DNA of 64,000 nucleotides. It comes from CAZMXS01 sp964570325. GTDB taxonomy: Bacteria > Verrucomicrobiota > Kiritimatiellia > CAIQIC01 > CAZMXS01. The notes under the pieces were generated by a model. It searched no databases and was not told the DNA's origin. It saw only the letters and a list, made by a program, of their open reading frames with translations. Shown here one piece after another: positions 17,701 to 25,083 of the stretch. The stretch spans positions 50,656-114,655 of the forward strand of contig CAZMXS010000006.1 of the NCBI GenBank assembly GCA_964570325.1. Direction: 5' to 3'. A program made the position numbers and the translations under genes. Within the stretch, counting starts at the first letter, position 1. Each line of letters begins with the position of its first letter.

Positions 17701-18310
17701 AATCCAACCCGGTCCGGTCGCCGGCGATCACGCGGACGGGCGCAACGTTGCCCTGGTCGGTCTTGTTGAACACCAGCACCTGCGCCCCAAATGAATTGGC
17801 GACGTAGATATGCCGGTCGTCTATGGCCAGGCCGTCCGGCGCATCCAGTTGCGTCTGGTTCCCGCTGATGACCCGTAGCGGGGGCGTCTCCCCATCCGCG
17901 CGCTTGTCGAAGATCGCAATGCTCGACGGCGCGCTGTTGGCCACGAAAAGCTCCGTGTCGTCCACGGCCACGCCGGCGGTCCGCGCGAGCGCCGCGCCAC
18001 GGATCACGCGCACCGGCGGCGCATCTCCGTCCGCCGCCAGCGAAAACACCGCGATGATGCCCGCGGTCGCCTGGGTGTGAACACTGGCGTAGATATAGTG
18101 GTCATCACGCGCGATGCCGCACGGTGTCTGCAGGCCGAACAAGGTGTTCGAGCCGCGCACCAGGCGCGCCGGCGCCGCGTTGCCGTCCGCTTGCCGGTCA
18201 AATACGCGCACGCTTTCGTTGCGATCCGCGACCAGCAACTCGCCGGCCGGCGCCATTGACGCACAGGCGACGGCGGCCGCCAGAACCAGCCCAAGCCGAA
18301 TGATCTGCAT
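14798..18310 (-). CDS. Secreted multi-repeat beta-propeller/FG-GAP protein (1170 aa)
   Basis: Begins with a signal peptide (MQIIRLGLVLAAAVACASMA) and is preceded by a strong AGGAGG site. Three repeat blocks follow. Residues ~25-310 hold about six NHL-propeller-like units of the type 'adg..aPvRvI.G..t.L..P.giA.dd..iyVa'. Residues ~325-880 hold about a dozen units of the type 'a.GnG.yvavG..G.ilTSpDGvnW', resembling sialidase/BNR or photosystem-assembly-type propellers. Residues ~890-1160 hold about six FG-GAP/VCBS units with calcium-loop motifs such as YDGDGVSDLAVY and YDGDGRADLAVY, alternating with GxWYVxxS. It is probably an exported or surface adhesion or binding protein. No catalytic residues are recognised and no sorting signal is seen at the C-terminus (DAAPVQW). 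A long open frame on the other strand across this gene is a shadow of its repeat composition. Confidence 0.85.
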   Translation of the reverse strand: MQIIRLGLVLAAAVACASMAPAGELLVADRNESVRVFDRQADGNAAPARLVRGSNTLFGLQTPCGIARDDHYIYASVHTQATAGIIAVFSLAADGDAPPVRVIRGAALARTAGVAVDDTELFVANSAPSSIAIFDKRADGETPPLRVISGNQTQLDAPDGLAIDDRHIYVANSFGAQVLVFNKTDQGNVAPVRVIAGDRTGLDYPWGIALNNDAIFVTDFGATGCVRVFDKEASGNVAPIRSLIGPATLLWGPKGVAADDTELFVGGLAGVRVFAAQADGNVAPVRSIQGTATGLKWAEALALSSGGRSAPERPHAARPLDFWRWRNPRPTSQSLQDVAYGNGVYIAVGWQGTLVTAPDGRCWSVAASGTSNTLTSAAFGQGLLVIGGAHGTLRTSPDGVHWTARTSGTARTISDLVFAEDRFVGVGTAGTILTSPDGVNWQARSLAPVNLDAVAYGGGRYVAVGWSGTNGVILTSADGATNWTRVTVPGAELATWGVAYGAGRFVCAGYDQIASAGVILTSTNGLDWAVVTITNVNLARTILRGAGYGGGEFVVVGGSGDDVILTSPDGLNWRERSPGLAPEELNRVRYCAGGFLAVGYGGAIERSADGGECWTLVAPGPRDHFQGVAFGNNRFVAVGPAAFRMVSANGAAWTPAAQELAADLYDITFAAGSFVAVGGRGTIVTSTNAAQWTTRISGVNNGLISVIHGGGQFLAGGMGCLLTSPDGVNWTTRQAEFDKVYKDAAWGNGLYVVCGYDLFGEGFILTSPDGINWTTQAEAMPESWESVAFGHGRFVMLGNRKSALTSANGADWEYAAELPDYPARVRFIDGRFVAVGDSSIISSTNGADWVTHQRDIQTGLKSVAGGRGAWVAVGPHGKILQAGLHTPNDYDGDGVSDLAVYCLATGEWYVRRSADYQMTAAAWLPQMCPVPGDYDGDGRADYATWLAGNWYVAPSSDPGHPWVVNWGAGSMPPAAADYDGDGITDLAVYRPMDGIWYILQSADGRMRLEQWGFAGTTPVPGDYDGDGRADLAVYHPAAGRWYVLYSSGGGRLAAWGWDATLPARGDYDGDGREDRTVILDGWQWYITPSSQDNLPPPFTPNPFRYPAPYPFGWLGVVPVTPGDYDGDGTADLAVYWPPAGIWYIRRSSDGQYLDGGAIQFGWSDAAPVQW

Positions 18311-18416
18311 GTCATTCCTCCTGCGTTATGCCGCTGTAATAAAACCCGGTGAAAATGTAATTTTACTTAAGGCCGGCCCATCGCGCAATCCGCCATTGAC
18401 GCCAAGTCCAAACTAC

Positions 18417-18944
18417 ATGAAAATATCGGCTATGAAAACGATGCTGACGGCGCTCCTTGTTCTTTCCGGCGCGATCGCCGCCGGCGGCCAGACCAATCTC
18501 GTGTCCACCAACGCCGGCTCAACCGTCAATGCCAGCCTGATCCCGTTCGGCTGGCTCGACAAGGCCAAAGGTTACGAGCAAGCGCTTGCGCTTCAACGGC
18601 AGTCGGGAGCGGACATCTTCATATATTTCTCCAGCCAGAAGGACGACGAACGCGGGTTATGTGCCTGGTTCGAAAGCAAGGGGCTGGAAAACAATCAGGT
18701 GAAGAAATACTTGAAGAATTACATCCGCGTGAAAGTTCCCCTGCCCTCCAACCCCGACTGCCAGAAACTGGCCGAGCAGTTCGAGGTGCGCCGCTGCCCG
18801 GCCATCTTCATCGTTCAGCCGGGCGGCCTGCGGCAATTCTGCAAGGTGTTCACTTGGGAAAACAACCGCCCCAAACTCAACGAACCCGACGCGCTGATTG
18901 AAACCTTCCGTGTGCGCAGCGGCGAATGGTATCTGGACAAATGA
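18417..18944 (+). CDS. Periplasmic thioredoxin-fold protein with a degenerate active site
   Basis: A 175-residue exported protein: a hydrophobic signal (MLTALLVLSGAIAAGG) after a short basic start, a linker, then a thioredoxin-like domain from about residue 45. The strand FIYFSSQKDDE is followed by CAWFESKGL where thioredoxins have CxxC; only the first cysteine remains. The cis-proline loop is present as RRCPAIFIV. Loss of the second cysteine suggests a binding or chaperone role rather than disulfide exchange, although the Cys before the cis-proline could substitute. Starts at 18417 or 18432 are both possible. Its stop overlaps the ATG of the phosphatase gene (ATGA at 18941-18944), so the pair is an operon. 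Confidence 0.75.
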   Translation: MKISAMKTMLTALLVLSGAIAAGGQTNLVSTNAGSTVNASLIPFGWLDKAKGYEQALALQRQSGADIFIYFSSQKDDERGLCAWFESKGLENNQVKKYLKNYIRVKVPLPSNPDCQKLAEQFEVRRCPAIFIVQPGGLRQFCKVFTWENNRPKLNEPDALIETFRVRSGEWYLDK

Positions 18945-19504
18945 GACGCACCGTCATCCGCTATAGCCTGACCGCGCTCTGGCTGACGGCGTTGCCGCTG
19001 CTGGCCGCCGCGCCCCCGCGGGTCCGCCCCTGCGAATGGGCCCAGCCGGTGCTGGACTGGCCCCTGAAAAATTTCTACCGGGTATCCGATGAGGTTTATC
19101 GCTCCCGGCAGCCCGACGCCGCTGATTTCCGAGCGCTTGAAGAAGCCGGGGTCAAGTCCGTGCTGAATCTCCGCGACAACCATAGCGATGACGACGAGGC
19201 GGCCGGCACCGCCTTGAAACTGTTCCGCGTCCCGACCGTAACCGACGACATCACCGACGCCGGCATGGTTCGGGCGCTACGGATCATCCGCGGCGCGCCC
19301 AAGCCGATCCTGGTCCACTGCTGGCACGGCAGCGATCGAACCGGCGTCGTCATCGCGCTCTACCGGATCGTGGTCCAGGGCTGGACGCGGGAAGCGGCAA
19401 TTGATGAACTGGTCAACGGCGGATATGGCTACCACGCCAAGCTCTATCCGAACATTGTGGAGTATATCCGGACTGTAGACCTGGGAAAGTTCACTGAGCC
19501 GTGA
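18941..19504 (+). CDS. Exported dual-specificity/tyrosine-type phosphatase
   Basis: A 187-residue protein with an N-terminal signal sequence (ALWLTALPLLAAA) and a cysteine phosphatase domain. The P-loop HCWHGSDRTG matches HCx5R(S/T), with the nucleophilic Cys and phosphate-binding Arg. GVKSVLNLRDN and FYRVSDEVYRSRQP are typical of the small DSP/PTP-like group that includes bacterial proteins annotated as tyrosine phosphatases and relatives of the PTEN/Siw14 type. The substrate could be a phosphoprotein, inositol polyphosphate or sugar phosphate outside the cytoplasm. It is coupled by ATGA overlap to the thioredoxin-fold gene. Confidence 0.85.
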   Translation: MRRTVIRYSLTALWLTALPLLAAAPPRVRPCEWAQPVLDWPLKNFYRVSDEVYRSRQPDAADFRALEEAGVKSVLNLRDNHSDDDEAAGTALKLFRVPTVTDDITDAGMVRALRIIRGAPKPILVHCWHGSDRTGVVIALYRIVVQGWTREAAIDELVNGGYGYHAKLYPNIVEYIRTVDLGKFTEP

Positions 19505-19520
19505 CCCGTAATCCGTGATC
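19501..19520. repeat. Short text-like repeat (GTGACCCG-TAATCCGTGATC)
   Basis: Two imperfect copies of a GTGAyCCGTAATCC-type unit sit at the end of the phosphatase gene (its stop is inside the repeat), in the 137-base gap before thiC. On the minus strand the unit reads as SRITGHGS, a string often seen in spurious peptides from repeat-rich environmental genomes. No hairpin with a T run is seen, so it is not an obvious terminator. Confidence 0.35.
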
Positions 19521-19641
19521 GGGGGCCGGGGTATGGCGGACAGTGGACCGAGAACGGGCCTGAAACATGCCGTTCGGTCATGCTGAAACCGCCGGCGGCC
19601 GGGGATGCGGGATAACCGGTTCCCTTTTCATGCGACACGGA

Positions 19642-20925
19642 TTACTGGCTGCTGAGCGCGGTGCTCTTCATCGAGCAGAACTTCGGCCCGCACATGGTGC
19701 ATTGTTCGAGATTATCCGGGCAGCCGGCCCGCCGCAGCGATTCCTGACGCATGACGCGCGCCCGCTCGGGATCAAGCGCCAGCGCGTATTGACGCTCCCA
19801 GTCGAACGCGGCGCGCGCCCGGGAAATCGCGTCGTCCCGGTCGCGCGCGCCAGGCCGTTTGAGCGCGACATCCGCGGCATGCGCGGCAATCTTGTAGGCC
19901 ACCACGCCCTGCCGCACATCCTCCACACCGGGCAATCCCAGGTGCTCCATCGGCGTCACGTAACAAAGCATCGCGGCCCCATGGTACGCCGCCAGTGTCG
20001 CGCCGATCGCTGAAGTGATGTGGTCGTACCCCGGCGCGCAGTCGGCGACTAACGGTCCAAGGACATAGAACGGCGCATCGTCGCACCACTCGGCTTCCCG
20101 GCGCATATTCATTTCAATCTGGTCCAGCGGCACGTGGCCGGGCCCTTCAACCATGACCTGGACGCCTGCCGCGCGGCAGCGCCGGACCAGGTTGCCCAGC
20201 ACCTTGAGTTCGGCAAACTGCGCCTCGTCGGAGGCATCCGCGAGACAACCCGGCCGCAGGCCATCGCCCAGCGAAAGGGTCACGTCATCGCGGCGACAGA
20301 TGTCGAGAATCCGGTCAAAAGCGGTGAAACAGGGATTTTCCCGGCCGTGTTTTTCCATCCAACGCGCCAGGATCGCGCCGCCGCGGCTGACGATCCCCGC
20401 CAGCCGCCGGCGCGCGGCCGGCAGATGATCGCGCAAGAGGCCGGCATGCACGGTCATAAAGTCCACGCCCTCGCGGGCTTGGGCGTCCACCACTTGCAGG
20501 ATGAGTTCAGGCGTCAGGTCCAGCGGATCGTCCACGGCCGTCGCCACCTCATAGATCGGCACAGTCCCCACCGGCACCGGCGCGCGCGCCAGGATCGCGC
20601 GCCGGATATCGTTCAATGCCGGTCCGGTGCTGAGGTCCATAACCGCGTCCGCGCCATGCCGCAGGGCCGTTTCCAATTTTTCGAGTTCGGCGGCCGGCGT
20701 GCCGGCAAGGTGGGAATTGCCCAGGTTGGCGTTGATCTTAACACACAACGCCCGGCCAATGCCGGCCGGTTGGGCCACCGGCCGGTTGCGGTTGGCTGGG
20801 ATCACCGCGCGGCCGTCAGCGACCAAACGCTGCAGGTCGGCCACCGCCCACTGTTCCACCTGTGCCACTCGCTGCAGCGCTTCCGTGCAACGTCCGGACC
20901 GCGCTTCGTCAATCTGCGTAGCCAT
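19642..20925 (-). CDS. thiC: Phosphomethylpyrimidine synthase ThiC
   Basis: ThiC is the radical SAM-like enzyme that rearranges 5-aminoimidazole ribotide into hydroxymethylpyrimidine phosphate for thiamine. The 427-residue length is that of the short form lacking the plant/proteobacterial N-terminal extension. Seen: INANLGNS, MDLSTGPALNDIRRAIL, the metal-site region VEGPGHVPLDQIEMN, and the C-terminal iron-sulfur motif CTMCGPKFC (Cx2Cx4C). The frame stays open upstream through the riboswitch, but the ATG at 20925 is chosen because GGAAGGGG lies just before it and the terminator precedes it. It is regulated by the TPP riboswitch immediately upstream. No other thiamine gene is in the window. 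Confidence 0.96.
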   Translation of the reverse strand: MATQIDEARSGRCTEALQRVAQVEQWAVADLQRLVADGRAVIPANRNRPVAQPAGIGRALCVKINANLGNSHLAGTPAAELEKLETALRHGADAVMDLSTGPALNDIRRAILARAPVPVGTVPIYEVATAVDDPLDLTPELILQVVDAQAREGVDFMTVHAGLLRDHLPAARRRLAGIVSRGGAILARWMEKHGRENPCFTAFDRILDICRRDDVTLSLGDGLRPGCLADASDEAQFAELKVLGNLVRRCRAAGVQVMVEGPGHVPLDQIEMNMRREAEWCDDAPFYVLGPLVADCAPGYDHITSAIGATLAAYHGAAMLCYVTPMEHLGLPGVEDVRQGVVAYKIAAHAADVALKRPGARDRDDAISRARAAFDWERQYALALDPERARVMRQESLRRAGCPDNLEQCTMCGPKFCSMKSTALSSQ

Positions 20926-20943
20926 CCCGGCACCCCTTCCCAT

Positions 20944-20971
20944 AAAAAAAACGCCCCGGCGGCAAAGGGCG
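20944..20971 (-). terminator. Intrinsic terminator of the thiC leader (riboswitch expression platform)
   Basis: On the minus strand CGCCC (20971-20967), a 10-base loop and GGGCG (20956-20952) are followed by eight T residues (20951-20944), ending about 18 bases before the thiC ATG. This is a textbook attenuator: thiamine pyrophosphate binding to the aptamer would favour this hairpin and stop transcription. Confidence 0.8.
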
Positions 20972-20992
20972 GTGGCATCACCAGATTCCCGC

Positions 20993-21088
20993 GCCGCTTC
21001 CCTCCGCCGGCATGATCCGAACAGGTTCAAGGGGTTTATCCGATCCAGCGGATATCTCAGTCCCCCCACGGAGGACTCCCCCAGCGGC
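20993..21088 (-). ncRNA. TPP riboswitch aptamer (THI element)
   Basis: Read on the minus strand, the outer stem GCCGCT (21088-21083) pairs with AGCGGC (20998-20993). The conserved CTGAGA (21060-21055) of the pyrimidine-sensing arm, the CCCTTGAACCTG segment (AACCTG at 21027-21022) and the ATGCCGGCGGAGGGAA segment of the pyrophosphate-sensing arm are all present. It lies directly upstream of the terminator and thiC, the usual target. Confidence 0.96.
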
Positions 21089-21138
21089 TGATGGAATGAT
21101 CCGCCCAAGCAGGGCGGATTGTCAAGCGCCAGGCGGCG

Positions 21139-22641
21139 TCAGGGGGCTGGCGCGCCGACCAACCGGCGCATCGCGTCCGCCGGCCCGATCGCGACCGGCC
21201 CGCGCCAGATGCCGCCGCCACCCATCCAGTCGGCCACGCGCACAGCCAGCAGGTTTTCCTCCTGGAGCAAATCCGGCGCAAAGACATAGCAGCGCGGCTG
21301 GTCCCAAGCCGTGCCCTGGGCGGGCGGGAATTGGCCGGCCGCACCGATCTTTTCGCCGTTAAGGAAGGTCTCGTCGGCATCATCCACCGCGCCCAGCACC
21401 AGCGCCAGCATATTGGTGCCCCACCTTTCCCGGAACGCGGACGAAACCGTGAAGCGCAGGCGATACCAGGCCGTGCCATCATAATTGGCCAGCGCATCAT
21501 TTTCCCAGTTGCCAGGCACCGCGCTGGTGGGCCAACTCGAATCGTCAATGTCCACACCCGCCCAAGCCGCATTGTCACCCGCTTGCACGCGCCAGACGCC
21601 CGCAAGGTTCCGGCCGTCGGGGAAAAACAGCGGTAGCTGCCCCGCATCCAGCACCGCGCCGCCATCCAGCACCGTGTAATGAAAAGTCCAAGTGTCCCCT
21701 GGCTGCGCGCCAACCGTGTCCACGCGCGCGACATACAAAGCCTTCTCATCCGCCGTCACCCCCCCGCCACCCTCGGCGGCAATCCGGCCGGCCGGGGTGC
21801 GGGCGCGCCACTCCACGCGCAGGTCGCGGGCGTTCAGTGGCATGAAAAATTCCGGCGCCAGCCGGAGCGTCGCCGGCTGACCCGGCTCGTAAATGCCGCC
21901 GGAACCGGTAGATTTCCATACAAAGCGGTGCTTGAAGTCCGCATCATTCAGCGCCATCAGCTCGAATGTCCCGTCGGCCCGCTGGCGCAGGTGCGTAATG
22001 GCCGCGTTGACAATCGGAAAGCGGCCGTTCACCTGCAGACCCAGCAGGTATTCGATCAAGCGCGAGCCAATGCACCCATGCGTGGCCACCAGCACCGTGC
22101 GGCCGGAATGGCCGAACCGCCGCTTGAGTTCCTCGCACGCGCGCACATACTGGGCGGCGCCTTCGGCCATGTTGGTCGGGGCGCAATGCCGGGTAGAGTC
22201 CGGGTCGCGCCAGCGGAAATGCGGACGCAGTTCATCCTCGATGACAATCTCGGCCCCGCGCGGCACGTCCGCCGCCGGGAGCACCCCCGCCGTCACGTCG
22301 CAGCAGCACTCCTCGAGCTCCGGCCAAATTTCAGCCACGCGCCCCGCCGCCCGCAGGAAGGGCTCCATTGTCCGCCGCACCCGATAGGTCGGGCTGACGA
22401 CGATGTCGTCGAACTGATACGCCGCCAACTTCCGCGCAATACCGGCCACCTGCTGATGACCCTTGGGCGAGAATTCGCGCTGGGACTCTTCAGTGTAAAC
22501 CCCGGTAAGATTGCCCATTGTCTCCGCATGTCGGATCAGGAAAAGATCAAAACCGGCATGCGGCGCGTGGGTGGTTTCGCCCGCCCATGCCGCCACCCCA
22601 ATCAACGCCGACAGCCATCCAATGAAAAAAAGTTTGCTCAT
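21139..22641 (-). CDS. Secreted histidine-phosphatase fused to a C-terminal beta-sandwich domain
   Basis: A 500-residue exported protein starting at the ATG at 22641 (AAAGGAAT upstream), with signal MSKLFFIGWLSALIGVAAWA. Residues ~30-215 form a histidine phosphatase domain: LIRHAETMGN (the RHG box as RHA), EFSPKGHQQVAGIA, SPTYRVRRTMEPFL and VATHGCIGSRLIEYLL carrying the second catalytic His. Residues ~230-330 look like an Ig-type linker. The last ~130 residues resemble the galactose-binding jelly-roll of beta-galactosidases and sialate O-acetylesterases (WYRLRFTVSSAF, ADETFLNGEKIG, NLLAVRVADWMGGGGIW). The fusion suggests that the phosphatase is directed to a glycan or glycophosphate substrate outside the cell. 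The gene follows the thiC riboswitch region without any link in function. Confidence 0.78.
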   Translation of the reverse strand: MSKLFFIGWLSALIGVAAWAGETTHAPHAGFDLFLIRHAETMGNLTGVYTEESQREFSPKGHQQVAGIARKLAAYQFDDIVVSPTYRVRRTMEPFLRAAGRVAEIWPELEECCCDVTAGVLPAADVPRGAEIVIEDELRPHFRWRDPDSTRHCAPTNMAEGAAQYVRACEELKRRFGHSGRTVLVATHGCIGSRLIEYLLGLQVNGRFPIVNAAITHLRQRADGTFELMALNDADFKHRFVWKSTGSGGIYEPGQPATLRLAPEFFMPLNARDLRVEWRARTPAGRIAAEGGGGVTADEKALYVARVDTVGAQPGDTWTFHYTVLDGGAVLDAGQLPLFFPDGRNLAGVWRVQAGDNAAWAGVDIDDSSWPTSAVPGNWENDALANYDGTAWYRLRFTVSSAFRERWGTNMLALVLGAVDDADETFLNGEKIGAAGQFPPAQGTAWDQPRCYVFAPDLLQEENLLAVRVADWMGGGGIWRGPVAIGPADAMRRLVGAPAP

Positions 22642-22861
22642 GTTTTTTTTAGATTCCTTTGCCAACATGAATACAGCCTTCCATCGTTTCACCGAAACGA
22701 ATTCTCAAAGTTATGCGACTGAATCAAACGCTTTCGCCGGAGGCATACAATACGGACCGTCGGGCCCATGCCGCGCCCTGGGGGCATTTGCGTGAGGCGA
22801 ACACACGTGCCATCGAAGACCGGGTATGCCGCCCCCTCGGTCTCAGACGCCCGTGCGTCCC

Positions 22862-24298
22862 TCATCCTAACCCATACTCTTCGATCTTCTTGTAGAGCGT
22901 GGTGCGATGAATCTTGAGGATTTCGGCGGCCCGATTACGGTTGCCATCCACGGCACGCAGCACCGTGGAAATCAGTTGCTTCTCGCTCTCGGCCAGGCTC
23001 ATCAGCGCGCTGCTCTCCGCGGCCGGCCCCGCAACTGCGGTGTCCGCGGCGGCAGCGGATGCCGGCAAGCCGAGCGCCTCGGCCTCGATCACCTCCCCGC
23101 TCGTTAACAACACGCCGCGCTCGATGACATTGCGAAGTTCGCGGATGTTGCCAGGCCAACGATAGGTCGTCATCGCCTGCAGCGCGGCCGGCGCCAGGCG
23201 CATGGGCTTGCGGCCCATCTGGCGCGCCAACAGGGCGACATAGTGCCGGGTCAGCGGTTCGATGCTGTTGGGGTGTTCGCGCAGCGGCGGGATGGTGATG
23301 GGCACAACGGAAAGGCGGTAATACAGATCCTCACGGAACTTGCCCTCCCGGACGCGGGCCTGCAGGTCGCGGTTGGTTGCCGCGATAATCCGGATATCCA
23401 CCTTGGTCGTGCGCGCGCCGCCCAGGCGGCGGAATTCCTTGTCCTCAATCACCTTGAGCAGCTTGCCCTGCAGGTTCAAGTCCATGTCTCCGATCTCGTC
23501 CAGGAACACCGACCCGCCATGGGCCACCTCGAGCAGCCCGGGCTTGCGGTTCTTGGCATCCGTGAAAGCGCCCTTCTCGTAGCCAAAGATTTCGCTCTCC
23601 ATCAACTGCTCCGGGATCGCGGAGCAGTTAATATCCACAAACGGCTGATCGGCTCGCGGACTGAGCCGGTGGATAGCCTTGGCCAGCATGCCTTTGCCGG
23701 TGCCGCTCTCGCCGAGGATCAGGACGGTCGTGTCGGGCGACTGCGCCAGCCGCCGCGCCGTTTCAAAAACCTTGCCCAGCGCGTCGGTGCCGATCATCTC
23801 GTCAAACCGCCAGCCGTCGGCAGAGCGCTCCAACGTCAGCCGACTGAGCGAACTGACCCGGCGGCGCAACTCCACCTTGCAGCCGGCGTTGCGGATAATC
23901 TTTTCCAGTTGCTCATCCTCGAACGGCTTGGGCAGGTAATCGTAGGCGCCGAGCTTGATCGCCGCAATTGCCGTTCGGATATCGGCGAACGCGGTCATGA
24001 TCACAACATCAAGGCCAGGCGTCTCGGCGCGCCGCTCCGCGAGGAACTCGAGACCATCGCCATCCGGCAGGCGCATATCCACGAACGCCAGGTCAAAAAT
24101 GTTCTTCTCCAGCAGCGTCCGCGCCTCTACCAGACACTCGCAGGCCTGCACGGCATGTCCCCAACTCACCAACCGGTCGTGCAGGGACTTGCGCAGCAGG
24201 CGGTCGTCTTCAACCAACAGGATCTGCAGCTCGGCCGCCGGCTCACCGGCCGTCGCATTCTTTCGGGATTCTGACGTGTTCATGGTCATGGTATTCAT
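22862..24298 (-). CDS. NtrC-family sigma54-dependent response regulator
   Basis: A 478-residue regulator with receiver domain (residues ~25-140; phospho-acceptor Asp in FVDMRLPDGDG, Lys in YLPKPF), AAA+ sigma54-interaction domain (~168-395; Walker A GESGTGKG, Walker B VFLDEIGD, R-finger region FREDLYYRL) and a Fis-type HTH (NRNRAAEILKIHRTTLYKKI). The sigma54 contact loop reads GAFTDA rather than GAFTGA, a variant found in a subset of the family. It starts at the ATG overlapping the stop of the soluble kinase gene (ATGA, 24295-24298), so the two are a cognate pair. Target promoters are not evident in the window. Confidence 0.94.
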   Translation of the reverse strand: MNTMTMNTSESRKNATAGEPAAELQILLVEDDRLLRKSLHDRLVSWGHAVQACECLVEARTLLEKNIFDLAFVDMRLPDGDGLEFLAERRAETPGLDVVIMTAFADIRTAIAAIKLGAYDYLPKPFEDEQLEKIIRNAGCKVELRRRVSSLSRLTLERSADGWRFDEMIGTDALGKVFETARRLAQSPDTTVLILGESGTGKGMLAKAIHRLSPRADQPFVDINCSAIPEQLMESEIFGYEKGAFTDAKNRKPGLLEVAHGGSVFLDEIGDMDLNLQGKLLKVIEDKEFRRLGGARTTKVDIRIIAATNRDLQARVREGKFREDLYYRLSVVPITIPPLREHPNSIEPLTRHYVALLARQMGRKPMRLAPAALQAMTTYRWPGNIRELRNVIERGVLLTSGEVIEAEALGLPASAAAADTAVAGPAAESSALMSLAESEKQLISTVLRAVDGNRNRAAEILKIHRTTLYKKIEEYGLG

Positions 24299-24981
24299 GG
24301 TTCCGCCAGCGCCGCCGGCGGGTAGATCAGCCGCGCCATCAACCCACCGCCCACCGGCCGTTCCAGTTCCACACGGCCTCCCAACCGCGCCGCCAGCCGC
24401 GCCGCGATCGCCAACCCCAGCCCGAGATGGCGCGGGCGGGTGGTAAAAAAAGGCAGCAGGAGATTGGCCAACGGCATTTCCGCCGGAACGCCGGGCCCGA
24501 CGTCGGTCACAGTCGCCGCCAGACCCGCCGGGCCCGACGCCACAGCCAGCCGAACCGGCTGGCCCGGCGCGGCCTCGATCGCGTTCACGGCCAGCTCCTC
24601 CAAGGGCAGCCAGACGTACTGCGCATCGCGCACCGCGCGCGCGCGCGTCTCCGCGTCGGCCGCCACGTCCACGGCCGCGGTGGGGAACCGCCGGCGCAAC
24701 CGACCCAGCAGGTCATCCAACGCCGCGCTCACCGGGAGACAACCGCCGGGCGGGACCTCGTCAAACAAAAGGTTCATGCGCGCCGTCACTTCCGTCAAGG
24801 CATCGCATTCGGCTTGCAGTAATGGAAAGTATTCCAGTTCCGCGGGCGTTAGCCGGCCGTCCAGTTCCCGGGCGAGAAACGTCGCGCTGCTCTTGATGCC
24901 GGAGGCAAAATTGCGCAGCCGGTGACGGAGCACGCGGTTCATACGGGCCAAGTCCTCCGGGCTCATGCTGATTTCCGGCAT
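24295..24981 (-). CDS. Soluble sensor histidine kinase lacking a sensory domain
   Basis: A small 228-residue kinase: a dimerisation/phosphotransfer helix with the probable phospho-accepting His in NRVLRHRLRNFASGIKS (residues ~14-30), then an ATP-binding domain with N-box PLEELAVNAIEA, G1 VTDVGPGVP, F-box PFFTTRP and G2 HLGLGLAIA. No membrane segment, PAS, GAF or receiver part is present, so input must come from a partner protein. Translational coupling to the NtrC-type regulator marks it as that regulator's kinase; the REC-bearing kinase and HD-GYP protein upstream are candidate inputs. Confidence 0.88.
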   Translation of the reverse strand: MPEISMSPEDLARMNRVLRHRLRNFASGIKSSATFLARELDGRLTPAELEYFPLLQAECDALTEVTARMNLLFDEVPPGGCLPVSAALDDLLGRLRRRFPTAAVDVAADAETRARAVRDAQYVWLPLEELAVNAIEAAPGQPVRLAVASGPAGLAATVTDVGPGVPAEMPLANLLLPFFTTRPRHLGLGLAIAARLAARLGGRVELERPVGGGLMARLIYPPAALAEP

Positions 24982-25083
24982 GCGGGAAATTAAACATCAA
25001 GCGGTGAACTCACCAAGCAAAAAAGCCGCGCCGCCCCTCGCTCCAAGCCCGCCCCCCCCAAGGGCAGAGCGGCGGGAACCGGA

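Noticed and set aside
14720..17794. Open frame of about 1024 codons on the plus strand
   Set aside because: It lies opposite the 1170-residue secreted protein, whose signal peptide, ribosome binding site and calcium-loop repeats are convincing. The plus frame is Arg/Pro/His-rich and repeats with the same period, so it is an antisense shadow.
24982..25083. Stem-rich segment with TTTTTT on the minus strand between the HD-GYP and soluble kinase genes
   Set aside because: The arms (CCGCC...GGCGG and GCTC...GAGC) are bulged and separated from the T run by six bases, so it is not a canonical terminator. It remains possible as an attenuator.
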